A stretch of DNA of 64,000 nt from Ottelia alismoides. Its lineage: Eukaryota; Streptophyta; Magnoliopsida; Alismatales; Hydrocharitaceae. Made by a program: the position numbers and the translations under genes. The notes under the pieces are model-generated. The model ran no database searches, was not told the DNA's origin, and saw only the letters and a list, made by a program, of their open reading frames with translations. Each line of letters opens with the position of its first letter. Within the stretch, counting starts at the first letter, position 1. The stretch is taken from the NCBI GenBank assembly GCA_037367405.1, contig JAZKJV010009784.1, positions 496,001-560,000 on the forward strand, in the 5' to 3' direction. Shown piece after piece: positions 33,493-45,224 of this stretch.

Positions 33493-34967
33493 GATCCCTA
33501 ATATGCAAGAAGCGTTCAAGGGAGGGAATCTCCGAAAACAAACCTATCAAGTCCTCCATCCTTCTTTCCGAGAGGTCAGCTACAAAATATGGCATCCACA
33601 CCCCTGGCTGCGATTGCTTTAGAGTGATCTCTTTTGTTGTCGCCAACGCGAAAAGTTTAGGAAATCTCATATCCAAAGGTCCGTCTCCAATCCAGTTATC
33701 GCGTCGGAATCGAAAACCCTTCCCATCTTTGACCTTAGGTCTTAATCCAAGAGCCACCAATGGCATCACATCTCGCACACCTTTCCACATGGGAGACTCA
33801 AAACGAGTTGTCCCTACCTCCGACCTGCCTCTGATGCCGTAAATCTCTCTCAGTAATCTTGTGGCTAGATCCTCAGACGAGTCCCACACTCGTACTACCC
33901 ACTTAGCCAATAGAGCTTTGTTCATGTAGGCCACATCCCAACCCCCCATCCTCCCCGTGCTCGAGCCCTCGTTACCTCCTCCTAGTCCACCAGATGCAAG
34001 CCCGACTTAACCTCCACCGACATCAATCTAGTAGAGAGATAGAAAGTGGGGATGGCCGATAGCACATGCTTCAACAAAACCAACTTTCCCTCCTTGAAAG
34101 AGTAATCGCTTTCCAACCTGCCATCCGAAGTTCCACTCTGAATAACCACATCCCAATCAGACTTTCTGAGCTTGCCTACAACCAAAGGATGGCCAAGATA
34201 AGTGATCGGCAGTTCCCCTAATGAAAAATCAAGCAGCTCTGCTACCTTGTCTTGTTCCTCATCGTCTAATCTGAAAGTGATCACCGCCGACTTTTGCATG
34301 TTGATCTCAAGGCTGGAGAGGCTGCTAAAGATACACAACAACTAAGCCGCTCTTCTGCTCATTTCATTTGATCCACCAAGAAAGAATCGTGTCATCCGCT
34401 TATTGCAAAATCGACATTGAGATGTCTCCAAGACGAAAACCTTCACACCAACCTCCCTCAACCGCTCGCCTAAATAGAACAAGCAAAGCATCTACCACCG
34501 GAACATACAACATAGGCGCCAAGGGGCATACCTGCCGCACTACCCTATGAGGCTGTAAATAACCCCCTCTGGCCTACCATTCACCAAGATCGAGAAGGAC
34601 GAAGTAGTGATGCATATTTTCATCCAATCAATCCAACAGTCCGGGAACCTTCTTCTCCGCAAAGACATCCACATGGAGTTCTAGTCCATGCAATCATATG
34701 CTTTGGCAAAATCAATCTTCCACATCACCCCCTTCGTGTTCTTGTGTTGCCATTCTAGGCAAATTTCCGATACCATAACCAGTTTGTCAGCTATCTGACG
34801 CCCCTGGATGAATGCAGATTGCCCCTGAAGAGTGATTGAGTCCATGACCACCTTGAGCCTGTTTGCCAACACTTTAGCCACAATAAGATAGATTACATTG
34901 GACAAGGCGATCGGTATGTAGTCTTCCACTCTTACCGGGTGTCATAAATTTTTTTTGGCAAACACTT
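33493..34967 (-). pseudogene. LINE (non-LTR) reverse transcriptase remnant
   Basis: On the minus strand, the RT block (34681-34929) reads IPIALSNVIYLIVAKVLANR and SAFIQGRQIADK, typical of plant L1-like RT. An ADDT active-site remnant is at about 34391-34402. A further block (33982-34341) reads MQKSAVITF and ELPITYLGHPLVVGK, and the 3' part (33449-33949) contains WDVAYMNKALLAKWVVR and WKGVRDVMP. The endonuclease domain and a poly-A tail are not visible. Stops separate the blocks. Confidence 0.85.
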
Positions 34968-35030
34968 CTCTCACTTTAAGTAGGGTCAGCTACATGGATT
35001 CTTTCTCAAATCCATGTTGAAAGATCCAAC
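34968..35030 (-). repeat. SINE 3'-tail fragment
   Basis: In reverse, GGATCTTTCAACATGGATTT, AAGAATCCATGTAGCTGACC and CTACTTAAAGTGAGAGAAG match the 3' half of the SINE at 55272-55463. No tRNA-like head is evident beside it. Confidence 0.65.
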
Positions 35031-35608
35031 TAAATTTTATGCCGGAGTACAATAGCATCAACATTGGAAAAACATTCCGAAGTGCCGACATCACATCTTC
35101 CATGGTGGCATGGCGTCTCAAGTGCAAACAACCGCTGTGATGCCTCAGGTGAATGGTATGGGAAAATAATGCACTCAGAAATTGATGTAATTATGGTGTC
35201 AGATGCTACACTGTAAATGTGAAGATCGTTAATTGCCAAGGAAGCAAAGTCGACACATCCGACCTCGAAATGTATGGCGAGATCGGTGCTGCTCAATACG
35301 TGATGCCAAGCTCGGTGCAGCCTTATACACAGTTGATGTCGGTAGTTGTCACATATATGGGGAGAATAATCTGACAATTAGATTTAGATGCTGCCAATTA
35401 CTCGAGTCAAATTCTTTTTCCGTACAAATGCAATATGATTTCAAAAAATGACAAAAGTTTCATCTGTATAATGTGGTAGATAATCTATTTGTTTTCAATA
35501 ATATGTGAAGATTGGCATTGTCTCTCTTACCCCGGTCTCAGGATATCTTTTATTTTGGCTCCTCTACTTTTCTTTAAATGTAATTTTCTAGCTGATATTT
35601 ATGCACAG
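35031..35608. other. Unassigned sequence upstream of DnaJ exon A
   Basis: Reading frames of 115 aa (-, 35030-35377) and 72 aa (+) overlap here with somewhat GC-balanced codons, but neither resembles a known family. The last roughly 100 bp are T-rich and end ATGCACAG, a good splice-acceptor context for the exon at 35609. Confidence 0.4.
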
Positions 35609-35680
35609 GTTGCAAAAGATCCCACTTTCTCAAGGGATGGTGCTGATATTTATGTGGACTCTCAAATCAGCTTTACTCAG
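35609..35680 (+). CDS. DnaJ (Hsp40) co-chaperone, internal exon A
   Basis: 72 bp, 24 codons, phase 0 at both ends, no stops. The translation starts VAKDPTFSRDGADIYVD and ends ISFTQ, part of the C-terminal substrate-binding domain of type-I DnaJ proteins (the usual order is HP.F.RDG.D...ISF.QA.LGG.I.VPTL.GK). The acceptor ATGCACAG|GT is good. The donor reads CTCAG|GCTAGT, a GC rather than GT donor. Its continuation, AILGGKIEVPTL, is found at 56112. DnaJ delivers unfolded proteins to Hsp70; similarity to plant mitochondrial DnaJ proteins (ATJ1-like) is from memory. J domain and Cys-rich exons were not found in the window. Confidence 0.8.
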
Positions 35681-37190
35681 GCTAGTAGCAGATGACCGCT
35701 CTCCATTTATGTTTATGTATTCTAAACTTGCGTCACTCGAATTTTGTTTAGTTGGAACCTGATGAGAATTACCGCTTTGTTATACACCGAGTATTTCAAA
35801 ATTTTCTTGCTTGTGCTTGGTTTGGTTGCTTCAAGTTTTAACTGGTAGGCACACCATCAGGAAGTTGCTAAAATTCCATTAGCCATGTACTATTTATACA
35901 CAGTAAACTAGTGCTTCTTAGTGTGAATTGAGAAGGGAGATCAACCAGGTTAGTTCAGTGAGGTTCTACTTTGGATCGTGGAAATGCAGAGCTAAATTAA
36001 GTTCTGGTTTTAATGAGTGTTGATTTAATGTCATCATGGGTGCATCAACTTACTATAGCATAAGTGAATTTGTATCTTAACTGATATCTTATTTAATTCA
36101 GACTCGTATAGTTATCTCAGCTCTCTTACATCACCTATGAATAGTTTATCTCTTGTATAGTTATTTTACTGAGTATTTAACACTGCTTTTCTTACTTCGG
36201 GCTCAACTAATATGGTGGTTACCTTACAACTCCGACACCTTTTTAATCATTGGATGAGATATCCCTATGCAAGGAGTAGTATGATATGCCTTCGACTTGA
36301 ATCACGTTGAGAGAGGGCTGTTTGAAATCTCATTTCCATGGCTCCTTTAGGTTCTGCCTGGTAAAAGATCTATTCGTGTTGGGTGTGAAATTAAATGAAC
36401 ACTTTTGGGGCACTACAACATGGGCACCAAAATGTGACAAGACTGGTTACATGGAGAGCAAGCGAGAGGGAGAGAGAAGCGAGGAGGGTGGGAGTGATAG
36501 GCGATAAGAGTGGAGATGGGGTAAAGTAAGGAGGGGGATACCATTGACAATGTGGAAAGAAAGATCGAAGGCAGCTTCCGCATTGGGTTGGTCTGTGGAG
36601 AACACAATTGGGCTGGACAGGAGGGTGGACCTAGTTTTGTAACAGGAAGGGGCATGACAAAGCTGCAAGGGAAAAGGAGATTCACTGCGGGTGGCGACTG
36701 GTGGTGGCTGAACAAAGAAAGGGTGATGCTGCATCCGTAAAGGTGGCAAGATGCTTTCATTGCGGGGTAGAGGGGCCTGACTAAGTCTTGTGGGGATTGG
36801 ATCTTGTGTTTCCAGTGAGTCAATAATCTATAGGGACTCTTGCAATATTCGGATGAATGGACCATGTATTCGGACTGAATATACAGTGCTGGGGGTCACT
36901 GACTAAATAGTCTCTCTATTCGGCCAATTTTCGGTCCGACTATTCCGTCGATTGACTGAATAGTTAATCGACTATTCACCGGCGACTGAATATTTTTTGT
37001 ATTTTTTAAAGGTTCCCATTTATTAAAGCATTATCGGTACTTTTATCTTGGATTCTTGTTGATTGATGATCATATGTATAAATATATAAGAATACATGTA
37101 TATGTATTAGTAGTTTAAATTTAAAATAAGTAAAAAATACTGAACCAAATAATTCAAAATAAGGTAGCTGGCAACCAATGTAGAAAATAT
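35681..37190. other. Proximal part of the 20.4-kb DnaJ intron
   Basis: Mostly unique, AT-leaning DNA to about 36300. A purine-rich segment (36410-36720) yields 66-150-aa reading frames on both strands with no recognisable family. 36845-36995 carries repeated ACTATTCGG / CGACTATTC / GACTGAATA motifs, suggesting the end of another hAT-like MITE; no duplication could be fixed. Confidence 0.45.
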
Positions 37191-37192
37191 TT

Positions 37193-37265
37193 AGATCTTT
37201 CAACTTGGATTTGATAAGAATCCATGTTGCCGACCCTACTTAAAGTGGGAGAAGGCTTTTCCATC
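37193..37265 (+). repeat. SINE 3'-tail fragment
   Basis: AGATCTTTCAACTTGGATTT, AAGAATCCATGTTGCCGACC and CTACTTAAAGTGGGAGAAGG match the 3' half of the SINE at 55272 and the fragment at 34968. It ends in TTTTCC. The head is missing. Confidence 0.65.
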
Positions 37266-37288
37266 TAATTCTTCCCAATACCGATTCT

Positions 37289-37408
37289 TGTTGGAAAAAG
37301 AACAAAAGATATTTATTCATGTGAACCCTATGTTCTCTTATATAGAGGAGACATACATAAGAAAATAAAAACAAGGAAATAATACAGAAACATAAATCTA
37401 TCTCTACA
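37289..37408 (-). repeat. 3' LTR of copia-5
   Basis: 120 bp; about 25 bp shorter than its partner because of a deletion near the TATGTAATTTACCC segment. The TATATAAGAGA block is kept. Confidence 0.88.
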
Positions 37409-37734
37409 CTCCCCTCAAGATGGGGCATAGATGTCAATCATGCTCATCTTTGATGAACACTTCTAAAATGGTCCTCTGAGCTAAGTTTTGGTAAAGATGT
37501 ATGCCGTTTGATCACCTGTACTGACATGAGAGGTAGAAATCAAGCCCTTCTGAATTATGTCTCTTGTAATGGCAGTCTACTTCAATGTGCTTTGTTCATT
37601 CATGAAATGCAGGATTCTTTGCAATAAATTGGGTAGCTTGGTTTTATCATATTGTAACTACATAGGAAGAGGTATATCTATATGCATATCTGCTAGTACC
37701 GCCCAAACCCACATCATTTCTGCACTTGCATGTG

Positions 37735-40343
37735 TCATTGCCCTAGATTCAGATTCATCACTTGACCTAGCAACAACAGTTTGTTTCTTGCTTTTCCAAG
37801 AAACAAGAGAACTACCAATGAACACAACGAAGTCCGAAGTAGACTTCCTGTCCTTAGGACACCCTGTATAGTCCGCATCAGCACATGCAGAAATCGAAAG
37901 AGTTGCTCCTTTCTTGAATAACAGTCATGCACCTGGAGAAGACTTTAGGTACTTCAGTATCATTTATATAGCATTCATGTGTACCTGTCAGGGCTTCTCT
38001 AGGAACTAGCTCACCTAACTCATTGTAAAAGAGATATCGGGTCTAGTGATCGTAACATAGAGAAGCTTTCCTACCAACTCTCTATATCTCCTCTTAACAA
38101 CCTCATCTGTATCATCATCATATAGCCTTATACTAGGATCGGCCTTGTAGCAATCAAAGCTCCCTTCTGCATGGTGTTAATAGTAAACACCCATTTGCAA
38201 CTGACAATAGATGTTCCATTATGTGCAGATACCAAGCTCTAGGTATCACATGATTGTAGAGCGACCATCTCCTCTTCCATTACTAGGTGTCAGCGACTGT
38301 CCTTCAAGGCCTCCTGATAATTCCGTGGGATCTCTAGGGCAGGTAGAGCAACTGAAAATCTCTGGAATTCCCCGGTCAAGTGATCAAAGTATACATGGGA
38401 AACAAGAGGATATGATGTACATGTACGCTTTTGCTTTTTAATTGCAATAGGTATATCTAGATCATTGGGAATCTCCTCAAACTGTGTGCCAAACTCCTGC
38501 AAAGGTTCCTGTGCAGACACACCTCCGGACCCATCGTTAGAAACATTGTATTCAGAATAAACCTGAGGCGTGTTGGATGACAGATGATGTCTATGAGCAG
38601 AAGCCGACTGACTAGTATAGTGTATTGGTAATGGTGGGAAGATGGGCACATGAGGCTATATAGGAGGGGGGATGGAGTTGTATGAGTAGGCATTGGTGGT
38701 GCTGGAACAACATGCACAGGTAGAGGCGGTGATGGGCTCGTAGGAGGATGTGGCATGTAGACCTCATCATCAGAATTTAATCAAGCCAACCTACACCTGT
38801 AGGAGAAAAAAACATCACCAACTCAAAAAATGTGACATCAATGCTAATATAGTATTTCCTACCATAGCATTGATATCCCTTCCGTGTCCTGGAGTACCCA
38901 ACAAACACATATTTGACAGCTTTGGGAGAGAGGTTGTCCAGACACAAAGACAACTGGTGTACGAATGCGTCGGAGCCAAAAACACAAGGAGTAACTCGTT
39001 TGTGGGAATGCCATGGAGAAAGGAATTTTCTCATCCAGAATCGACGATAACATGCCATTTACAAGGCAACATACCGTAAGAGCTGCATCACCCAAAACGA
39101 ATGTGGGGCATGACTCTTAATGAGAAGAGTCTGAGTGACATCAAGTAAATGGCGACGCTTTTTCCATGCAACACCATTTTGCTGAGAAGTGTAATCACAT
39201 GTTGTTTGATGAATAATACCACGAGAGGAAAAGAATTGTGAGAGAGCACGAGTACAAATTTCCAAAGTATTATATTCTCATAAATTTCATTGAAGAAAAA
39301 AACATTCTACGCTTCATCAATAAAAGGTTTGATCACATCCCCAGCTTCAGATTTATTCTTCAACAAAATGATCCATGACAAATGAGAAAAATCATCAACA
39401 ACAAAAAGGTAAAAACGGTGTCCCTAGTGATCAAGAGCACGACTTGGACGCTAAGGAGGAAGTAAAATGGGTTCTATTTGCTCTGTTATTCGGACCGATG
39501 ATGGAAAACCATGCTTGGAGTAGCATGTATCCTCTGTATGCGTTGATCGGTGACAATAGGCACACGACTGACGAATAGGACCTCCTCTGCGAGGTCCATG
39601 ACCACGAAACTGAGAAGTGCCTCACCTACCACGAGAGGCTGCCATCGCAGAAGATGCCTGACTAGAAGGAGAAGTTGACACATTGATCCTGAAAAGCCTG
39701 CGGAATGCTTCCTTCATGAGAGGAATAGTGGCATCCGCTAGTATCTGTGAACGGTCCGCCTCATACTATGGGTCAAGTGCTGCTAGGACTACACCCACCA
39801 TGGTGGCATTCCTGTATGTTTTCTGCTGCTCGGGAGTAGACATGAGGGGCATGAAATTGTGGAGCTTCTCAAACATTCCATGCATTGATGTATATAAAGA
39901 ATGAAGGGCCGTCCATTCTGCTTGATGGTAAAGATATCGTGTTGAATCTGCAAGATCTTTGTCTCATTTCTCACTTGGGAATAAGTGGCTTCGAGGATAT
40001 CCCTCGCCTTGGCGGTGGGCTGATGTAGCACACCATTGGCGATCTCTATCGTGAATGTATCAAAAAGGCAAACCTTGGCATACAAATCATCGGTCTCCCA
40101 CGAGGTATTGACCCCAGTTTTCTCAACCGACCCTTCCTCGGTAAGAATATTTTTCTTATCTGTAGACTTCATGAGGTTCATGAGCTGCATGACCCATAAC
40201 TCGTAGTTCATACCGTCCATCTTAACAATCGACGCTGGACCTCTGCAAGCGCCTGTGGTGGGTATATCGACTTTTCTCTTTGACATATTGTTGGATGAAG
40301 GAAAAATAGAGATTTGTAAAGCAATATAACTATATTTGCACAA
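37735..40343 (-). pseudogene. copia-5 gag-pol remnant
   Basis: Gag starts near 40290 (MSKRKVDIPTTGACRGPAS) and keeps frame to about 39800 with a short gap. The knuckle CAYCHRSTHTEDTC near 39560 retains all four metal ligands. Near 39430 the sequence jumps from ...ITEQIEPI to a GHRFYLFVVDDFSHLSW-like block, losing protease and the HHCC finger. The integrase core (38777-39265) follows. Near 38190 KWVFTIN jumps to ...DEVVKRRYREL, losing about 600 bp of RT including YVDD. RNase H lies at about 37735-37932. Confidence 0.85.
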
Positions 40344-40566
40344 ACATATAGGGATTTGATTGCATATGTAGACTTATGCAGTAAAATCCACCAATATTGG
40401 AGAGAGCCGACAACAACAAAGAGGAGAGTCGACAACAACTATGACAGAAGAGGTGACTGACGACGTGACAGTAACTGACGGGTGCGACGGCCTACGGTAG
40501 TGGGGTTAGGGTTAGAGTTGTTCTCGGGTATGAGAGTTCTGACCTAGGACTGCCGCTCTGATACCA

Positions 40567-40711
40567 TGTTGGGAAAAAGAGCGAAAGATGTTTATTCGTG
40601 GGAACCCTAGGCTCTCTTATATAGAGGAGAGAGCTATGGGTAAATTACATAAGACGGACATAAGAAAACAAAAACAAGGAAATAGTACAGAAACATAAAT
40701 CTATCTCTACA
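40567..40711 (-). repeat. 5' LTR of copia-5
   Basis: 145 bp in minus orientation, TGTAGAGATAG...TTCCCAACA, adjoining the primer site at 40555-40566. Confidence 0.9.
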
Positions 40712-40716
40712 ATTCT

Positions 40717-41734
40717 TTATTTAGTTAACTCTGACTGAAGACCAAGTAACGACTTCTACAACACTGGACAAGATGAGTCATCGTTGGGCGACACACATGC
40801 ATAAACCTGTGTGGCGCCATCATGATACCCATGTGGGGATTTTCTCTGTTGGTGGAGGCATGCATATGGGTAGCATCTTTGACCATTGGTATGGCTCATC
40901 AATCTTTGTTCACTAATAATATTGTTACAATGTTTATTCATCTGTTTGCATATGCGGGTTGTCTAATCCTAGCTTCATACACTTGGTAATTAGAAATCAT
41001 AAAAGATAATAATTTCGAGGTAGAAACTCAGTCACAACGGCAACACTCTTCGAAGTTCCTCTTGGAAAATGGTAGCTGCAGCAACTATTATAGCAAGAAG
41101 ATCAGCAACAAAAAGAAGCACCTTTTACTACACCAAAACATCAACAAATCATAGCGAAAGGGTGAAATTTCTCCCACATCGTATGAATTTTGATATAGTT
41201 ATGAATAATCCCTTGTAAATAACCTCGAGACTATTTATAACTAGCCAATTAAGAATCATCAGATGATATGTACTCGCAGGGCATCAAAGATGCGATCAAC
41301 GATTCTTCGACATCATGCCCTAATTGCCGTGAGCAAACACATTTCATTAGTGACTAGGAATGCATTTTAGCTATGCTACTAATACTTGTACATATTCTGC
41401 TATTCTGCCCATGCCTAACTGAAGGAGAGTTATAGGGAGTAAAACAAAAAGCTGAACTGGACCTTGCATAATATATGTAATTATAGTACCATTCACGAGA
41501 AAGAAAAAGTAAATATGCAGATTAAAGAAAAAGTAAATATGCTAGATTCCCCTCCTTTTGTCATTATACTAAAATGAAATGAAAGTAGGGGTGAAATTCA
41601 AATGACATGTTGACGATAGCCTAGAAAAAGAAATATAGTGCGTTCTTGATTTCGACAGTTTGGGAAACCTGAAATTTTGTTGAATTCTATCAAATTTAGA
41701 CGAACTACGAGGAGGTGCCTTGTTATACTTATAT
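40717..41734. other. Unassigned intronic DNA
   Basis: No coding region, repeat copy or RNA gene recognised. The 74- and 89-aa minus-strand reading frames at 41569-41867 run into the adjacent LTR and are not supported. Confidence 0.5.
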
Positions 41735-42041
41735 TGAAATAAATTAAGAAAATAAAGATGCGGAATCGAACATGGAAAAATGATAAAGAACATATGAAGA
41801 ACGCGGGATTTAACCGTGGAACCCTACTCCATGAGTAGCGGGATGAAACCACAGGAGAAGCCCTCAAAGGGGCATGTTATGCATTGCACTTTCTCAATGA
41901 ATACAGGAGGTCTGGGGCTCCTTATATAGCCTCTCCAGAGCCTCCAAGTCCCACCACTAGACGATGTGGGACTAAACACTGGATGGGGTAAATGGATCTT
42001 CTCCAGGATCCATTTACGTTGCTACAACTCATGACGCATAC

Positions 42042-43034
42042 CAAGGTTTTAAAAAACGTGAGTCCTATCGAGGCGTTTTCCTAGTATTGCCTCGAGGCGT
42101 TGAGGCGAAAGTCTCACTCGTAAAAGAAATTTTTTCATAAAATATAATAATTAATCGTAACTACAATTTTCAAGTTCTAGAAATTAAATAGTTTGATTAA
42201 ATACATAACTCCATGATTTTTCAAGGCTAACATCATGGTTTAAGCATCCAAGTTGTTATATACTCTCTTTTTTTTTAAGCTCTAAATCTGTAAGGAGTCA
42301 AGTAAATATAGATATGTAAGCACAATAATGGGTAACTCTCCACAAAATTTAAAGTTTTGAATAAAATTTAACTAAAGGGACTAGATATAACATACCATTT
42401 TCAAAATTAGGTGAGATATGTGTCATTCAATTGAGAAGGATAAGAGAGTAAGCAGTGAATCTGTGATCATTTTTTACTTTATCATAATGTTTGGGGGATA
42501 AAATACTTGAAATATTGCATGTTATGATCATCTTTTTTCATGCATTCTTTGATGTGTATTAATTTAGTCCCGATTGAAAAGAAGAAAAGATGAGACATGT
42601 TTACAAAAATATACTTTTCAAAATTTAGGTCAACGTAGGGGACTTGCATCCAAATATTTTAAAAAAGAATGCATTTAAGTTGATTCATACTATAGAATAG
42701 AGGCATTGGATTTAAACTCAAGACTCAATTTTTTTATTCATCTTGATTTATAAAAAACATGCATAGCAACGTAAAAATAAGCATAATATGTTAATAAATT
42801 AAAAAAATGCATTTTAATGAATCATGAGCTTAAAGACTTGAAAATACTTGTATAGGAAAGATGAAAAGCTCACAATCAAAAAGAAAAGGAAAAAATATTG
42901 CAGAAAAAAATTTAAAAACAACCCCTAAATGAGGCAGCGCCTCGAGGCACGCCTCATAAGCCTCGCGCACACCTCATTGAGGCTGAATGAGGCTATAGGC
43001 CTCAGCGCCTCGAGGCGTGTTTTTAAAAACAATG
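42042..43034. mobile_element. Non-autonomous hAT-like element, GCCTCGAGGC-motif family
   Basis: 993 bp with ends CAAGGTTTTAAAAAACG and, in reverse, CATTGTTTTTAAAAACACG, flanked by the 8-bp duplication ACGCATAC (42034-42041) / ACGCCTAC (43035-43042, one mismatch). GCCTCGAGGCG and GAGGCT units cluster within about 100 bp of each end; the core is AT-rich and non-coding. It splits the left LTR of the TRIM-like element, since the intact right LTR reads GACGCATACAACC across the site. Confidence 0.9.
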
Positions 43035-43608
43035 ACGCCTACAACCAAGTACTCCAACACTCCCCTCAAGCTGGAGCATACAATGCTCAGCTTGGATAAA
43101 CAGAAAGAAACTCAACTCAACGCTACAGGACACTACGGACAATATCAACCCAATGCGCACATTGCTGCAGTCGAGGACGTTGCTTCTCATGGCGTGCAGG
43201 TGAGGAGGATGAACGGGCTGGAGTGCGAGTCTGCTGAATCTCCTCGTCGGAGAGCATGTGCTCTGAACTGCGCTTGTTAGAGTCACACGGGGGGTGTGCG
43301 CGGGAGGTCTCGATGGCGATCTGGAGTCGCTCGAGGCCGCGTGGAGGAGAGACTGAGATGGGGGGCTGGAGCGATGATGCCGCATGTGTGCAGCGCGTCT
43401 GGAGACGAAGGTGTCTGTTGCTCCTTCTTGATTTTTCCCACAAAAGGAGGGTTGCGCGACATAGAACTAGGGCTTCAAAGATGAAACCCACTTTCCAGAT
43501 CTTGAAATAATCAAGACATGATCTCCGTGAACAAATCGAATATCGAAACAAATAAAACTTAAATCTTCAAGAATAAATCTCCGAGAAATCAAACCCGCTC
43601 TGATATCA

Positions 43609-43923
43609 TGATAAGAAAATAAAGATGCGGAAGCGAACATGGAAAAATGATAAAGAACATATGAAGAACGCAGGATTTAACGTGGAACCCTACTCGTGAG
43701 GAGCGGGATGAAACCACGGGAGAAGCCCTCAAAGGGGCATGTTATGCATTGCACTTTCACAATGAATACATGAGGTCTGGGGCTCCTTATATAGCCTCTC
43801 CAGAGCCTCCAAGTCCCACCACTAGACGATGTGGGACTAAACACTGGATGGGGTAAATGGATCTTCTCCAGGATCCATTTACCCTGCTACAACTCATGAC
43901 GCATACAACCAAGTACTCCAACA
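43609..43923 (-). repeat. Right (5') LTR of the TRIM-like element
   Basis: 315 bp, TGATAAGAAAAT...CTCCAACA in plus reading. It contains GGGGCTCCTTATATAGCC and GATGTGGGACTAAAC. It is nearly identical to the left copy outside the MITE, with roughly a dozen differences. Confidence 0.85.
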
Positions 43924-44572
43924 ATATGCAACCATACATGCTTAGTACACTTATGGAAGGCATATGATTGCTGGGAATAAACATTGCTGCTTGATTGCCA
44001 CATCTCATATGTTTTGGGAAGTGAGCCTTCGTGGTATTAGTTTTAACTGATATGACCCACATATAATTTGTAAACCGTAACTCCATTCTCCGTTTGTGCT
44101 CTAGATCCGACATTGACAATATATTTTTTTATTCACCAAGTAGCCATATTCCCTTCAATAAACATATAAAAGACCATGGTGAAGTTTATTTCCTTATAAT
44201 GGTACATAAGAATCAACGTATACGAACATGGATTTCTAGAGGCTTCCTTTTGAGGAAGAGAAGTTCCTTTCCATGTGTAGACTGGAAGTACCCAAGGATC
44301 ATTAGAGTTGCATCCTAGTGTACCTTGTTAGGCTTTTTAATGAATTAATTGATTTGGGTCACTATACATGCCATATCTGGGTGGTTAAAAATAACATAAA
44401 ATTGCTTCCCAGCATGCCCTTGATACTTCTTGATATCTAAATCCTCAATGTTATCATAGTAAAGTGCAACATTGGGATCATTGGGACAATGATAGGATAA
44501 GATCCGAGCATTTTAGTCTACTGCAGAAAATTTTTTATACCTTGGATATATCATAAGTCAATAAAGTCCTTG
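43924..44572 (-). pseudogene. copia RT/RNase H remnant, part 1 (copia-8)
   Basis: The minus strand reads VALYYDNIEDLDI...QFYVIFNHPDMACIVTQI, GYFQSTHGKELLF and RCGNQAAMF, which are successive blocks after copia RT and through RNase H (compare VGKLNYLTVTRPDI and MYCDNQAAI). Stops are frequent. It continues at 49525 across the copia-7 insertion: the QFITKDF block joins over the GTAAT duplication. Confidence 0.7.
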
Positions 44573-44577
44573 GTAAT

Positions 44578-44721
44578 TGTAGAGATATAATTTATGTTAT
44601 TTGTACTGTTTCATATTTTTTATATTCTTATGCTCTTGATGTAATTTACCCATAAGCTACTCCCCTATATAAGAGAGCCTAGGGTGTATGGAATAAACAA
44701 CTCTTTTGATTTTTCCCAACA
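44578..44721 (+). repeat. 5' LTR of copia-7
   Basis: TGTAGAGATATAAT...TTCCCAACA, with CCCTATATAAGAGAGCC near 44665. Confidence 0.93.
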
Positions 44722-45224
44722 TGGTATCAGAGCGACGGTCCTAGACCGGAGCTCCTGTACCCTAACCCTAATCCCACCGCACGCCACCTCCTCTGCGCGC
44801 CGCCCCCTCCTTCTCCGCGCGTCATCTCCTCCGTGTGCACATCTCCCTCTCCGCGCACAGCCTATACGCGCAACCACCCCCTTCTCCGTGCGCCAACTCC
44901 GTGCACCACCTCCTTTCTTCAGCGTACAACATCACCTGTGCGTTGCCTCTAACCTCCGTGCGTACCACACCTCTGCAGTCTCCTTTACGCGCACATCTTG
45001 TTCGAGCACCGCCTCTACCTCAGACCGCCCCGTATCGCCTAGGCTATCACCGCCTAGGCTATCACCGCCTAGGCCCTTTCTTGCCGAGGCCGTTACATAG
45101 GTTCTCGTCGAACCCTCTTTCTTATGGTTTGGTTGCTTGAGTCTCTACACATGCAACCTAACCCGTGAATGTCAGTGTCGACAACAATATCTCCAGTCTA
45201 CAACCCTAGTCCTTCTATTATCAT

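Larger units (their letters stand above)
37289..40711 (-). mobile_element. Internally deleted copia element (copia-5)
   Basis: LTR-bounded on both sides with a perfect 5-bp duplication ATTCT (37284-37288 and 40712-40716), but only 3,423 bp long. On the minus strand it has a primer site (40555-40566, consensus), gag, a zinc knuckle, part of integrase, the linker, a few RT codons, RNase H and a purine tract (37409-37419). Two internal deletions remove protease plus the integrase finger, and almost the whole RT. It is a structurally complete but coding-incompetent derivative of the copia-1 family, lying in the DnaJ intron. Confidence 0.92.
41735..43923 (-). mobile_element. TRIM-like non-autonomous LTR element interrupted by a MITE
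   Basis: Two similar LTRs (41735-43059, split by the MITE at 42042; and 43609-43923) flank only 549 bp. On the minus strand the primer site TGATATCAGAGCGGG (43594-43608) is followed by the short interior and a purine tract (about 43060-43071). After removing the MITE and one duplication, the left LTR is about 320 bp. The interior allows a 142-aa minus-strand frame but no recognised protein. The flanks share ATAT, but a clean 5-bp duplication is not seen, and the left LTR start is mutated. A related lone LTR lies at 62440-62707. Confidence 0.78.

Noticed and set aside
36413..36865. Minus-strand 150-aa reading frame in the DnaJ intron
   Set aside because: Proline/serine-rich translation of purine-rich DNA, overlapped by frames on both strands, no recognisable family or splice context.
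43123..43551. 142-aa minus-strand frame inside the TRIM-like element as a real gag
   Set aside because: No zinc knuckle or capsid motif; the interior is only 549 bp and the frame has arginine/serine-rich biased composition.
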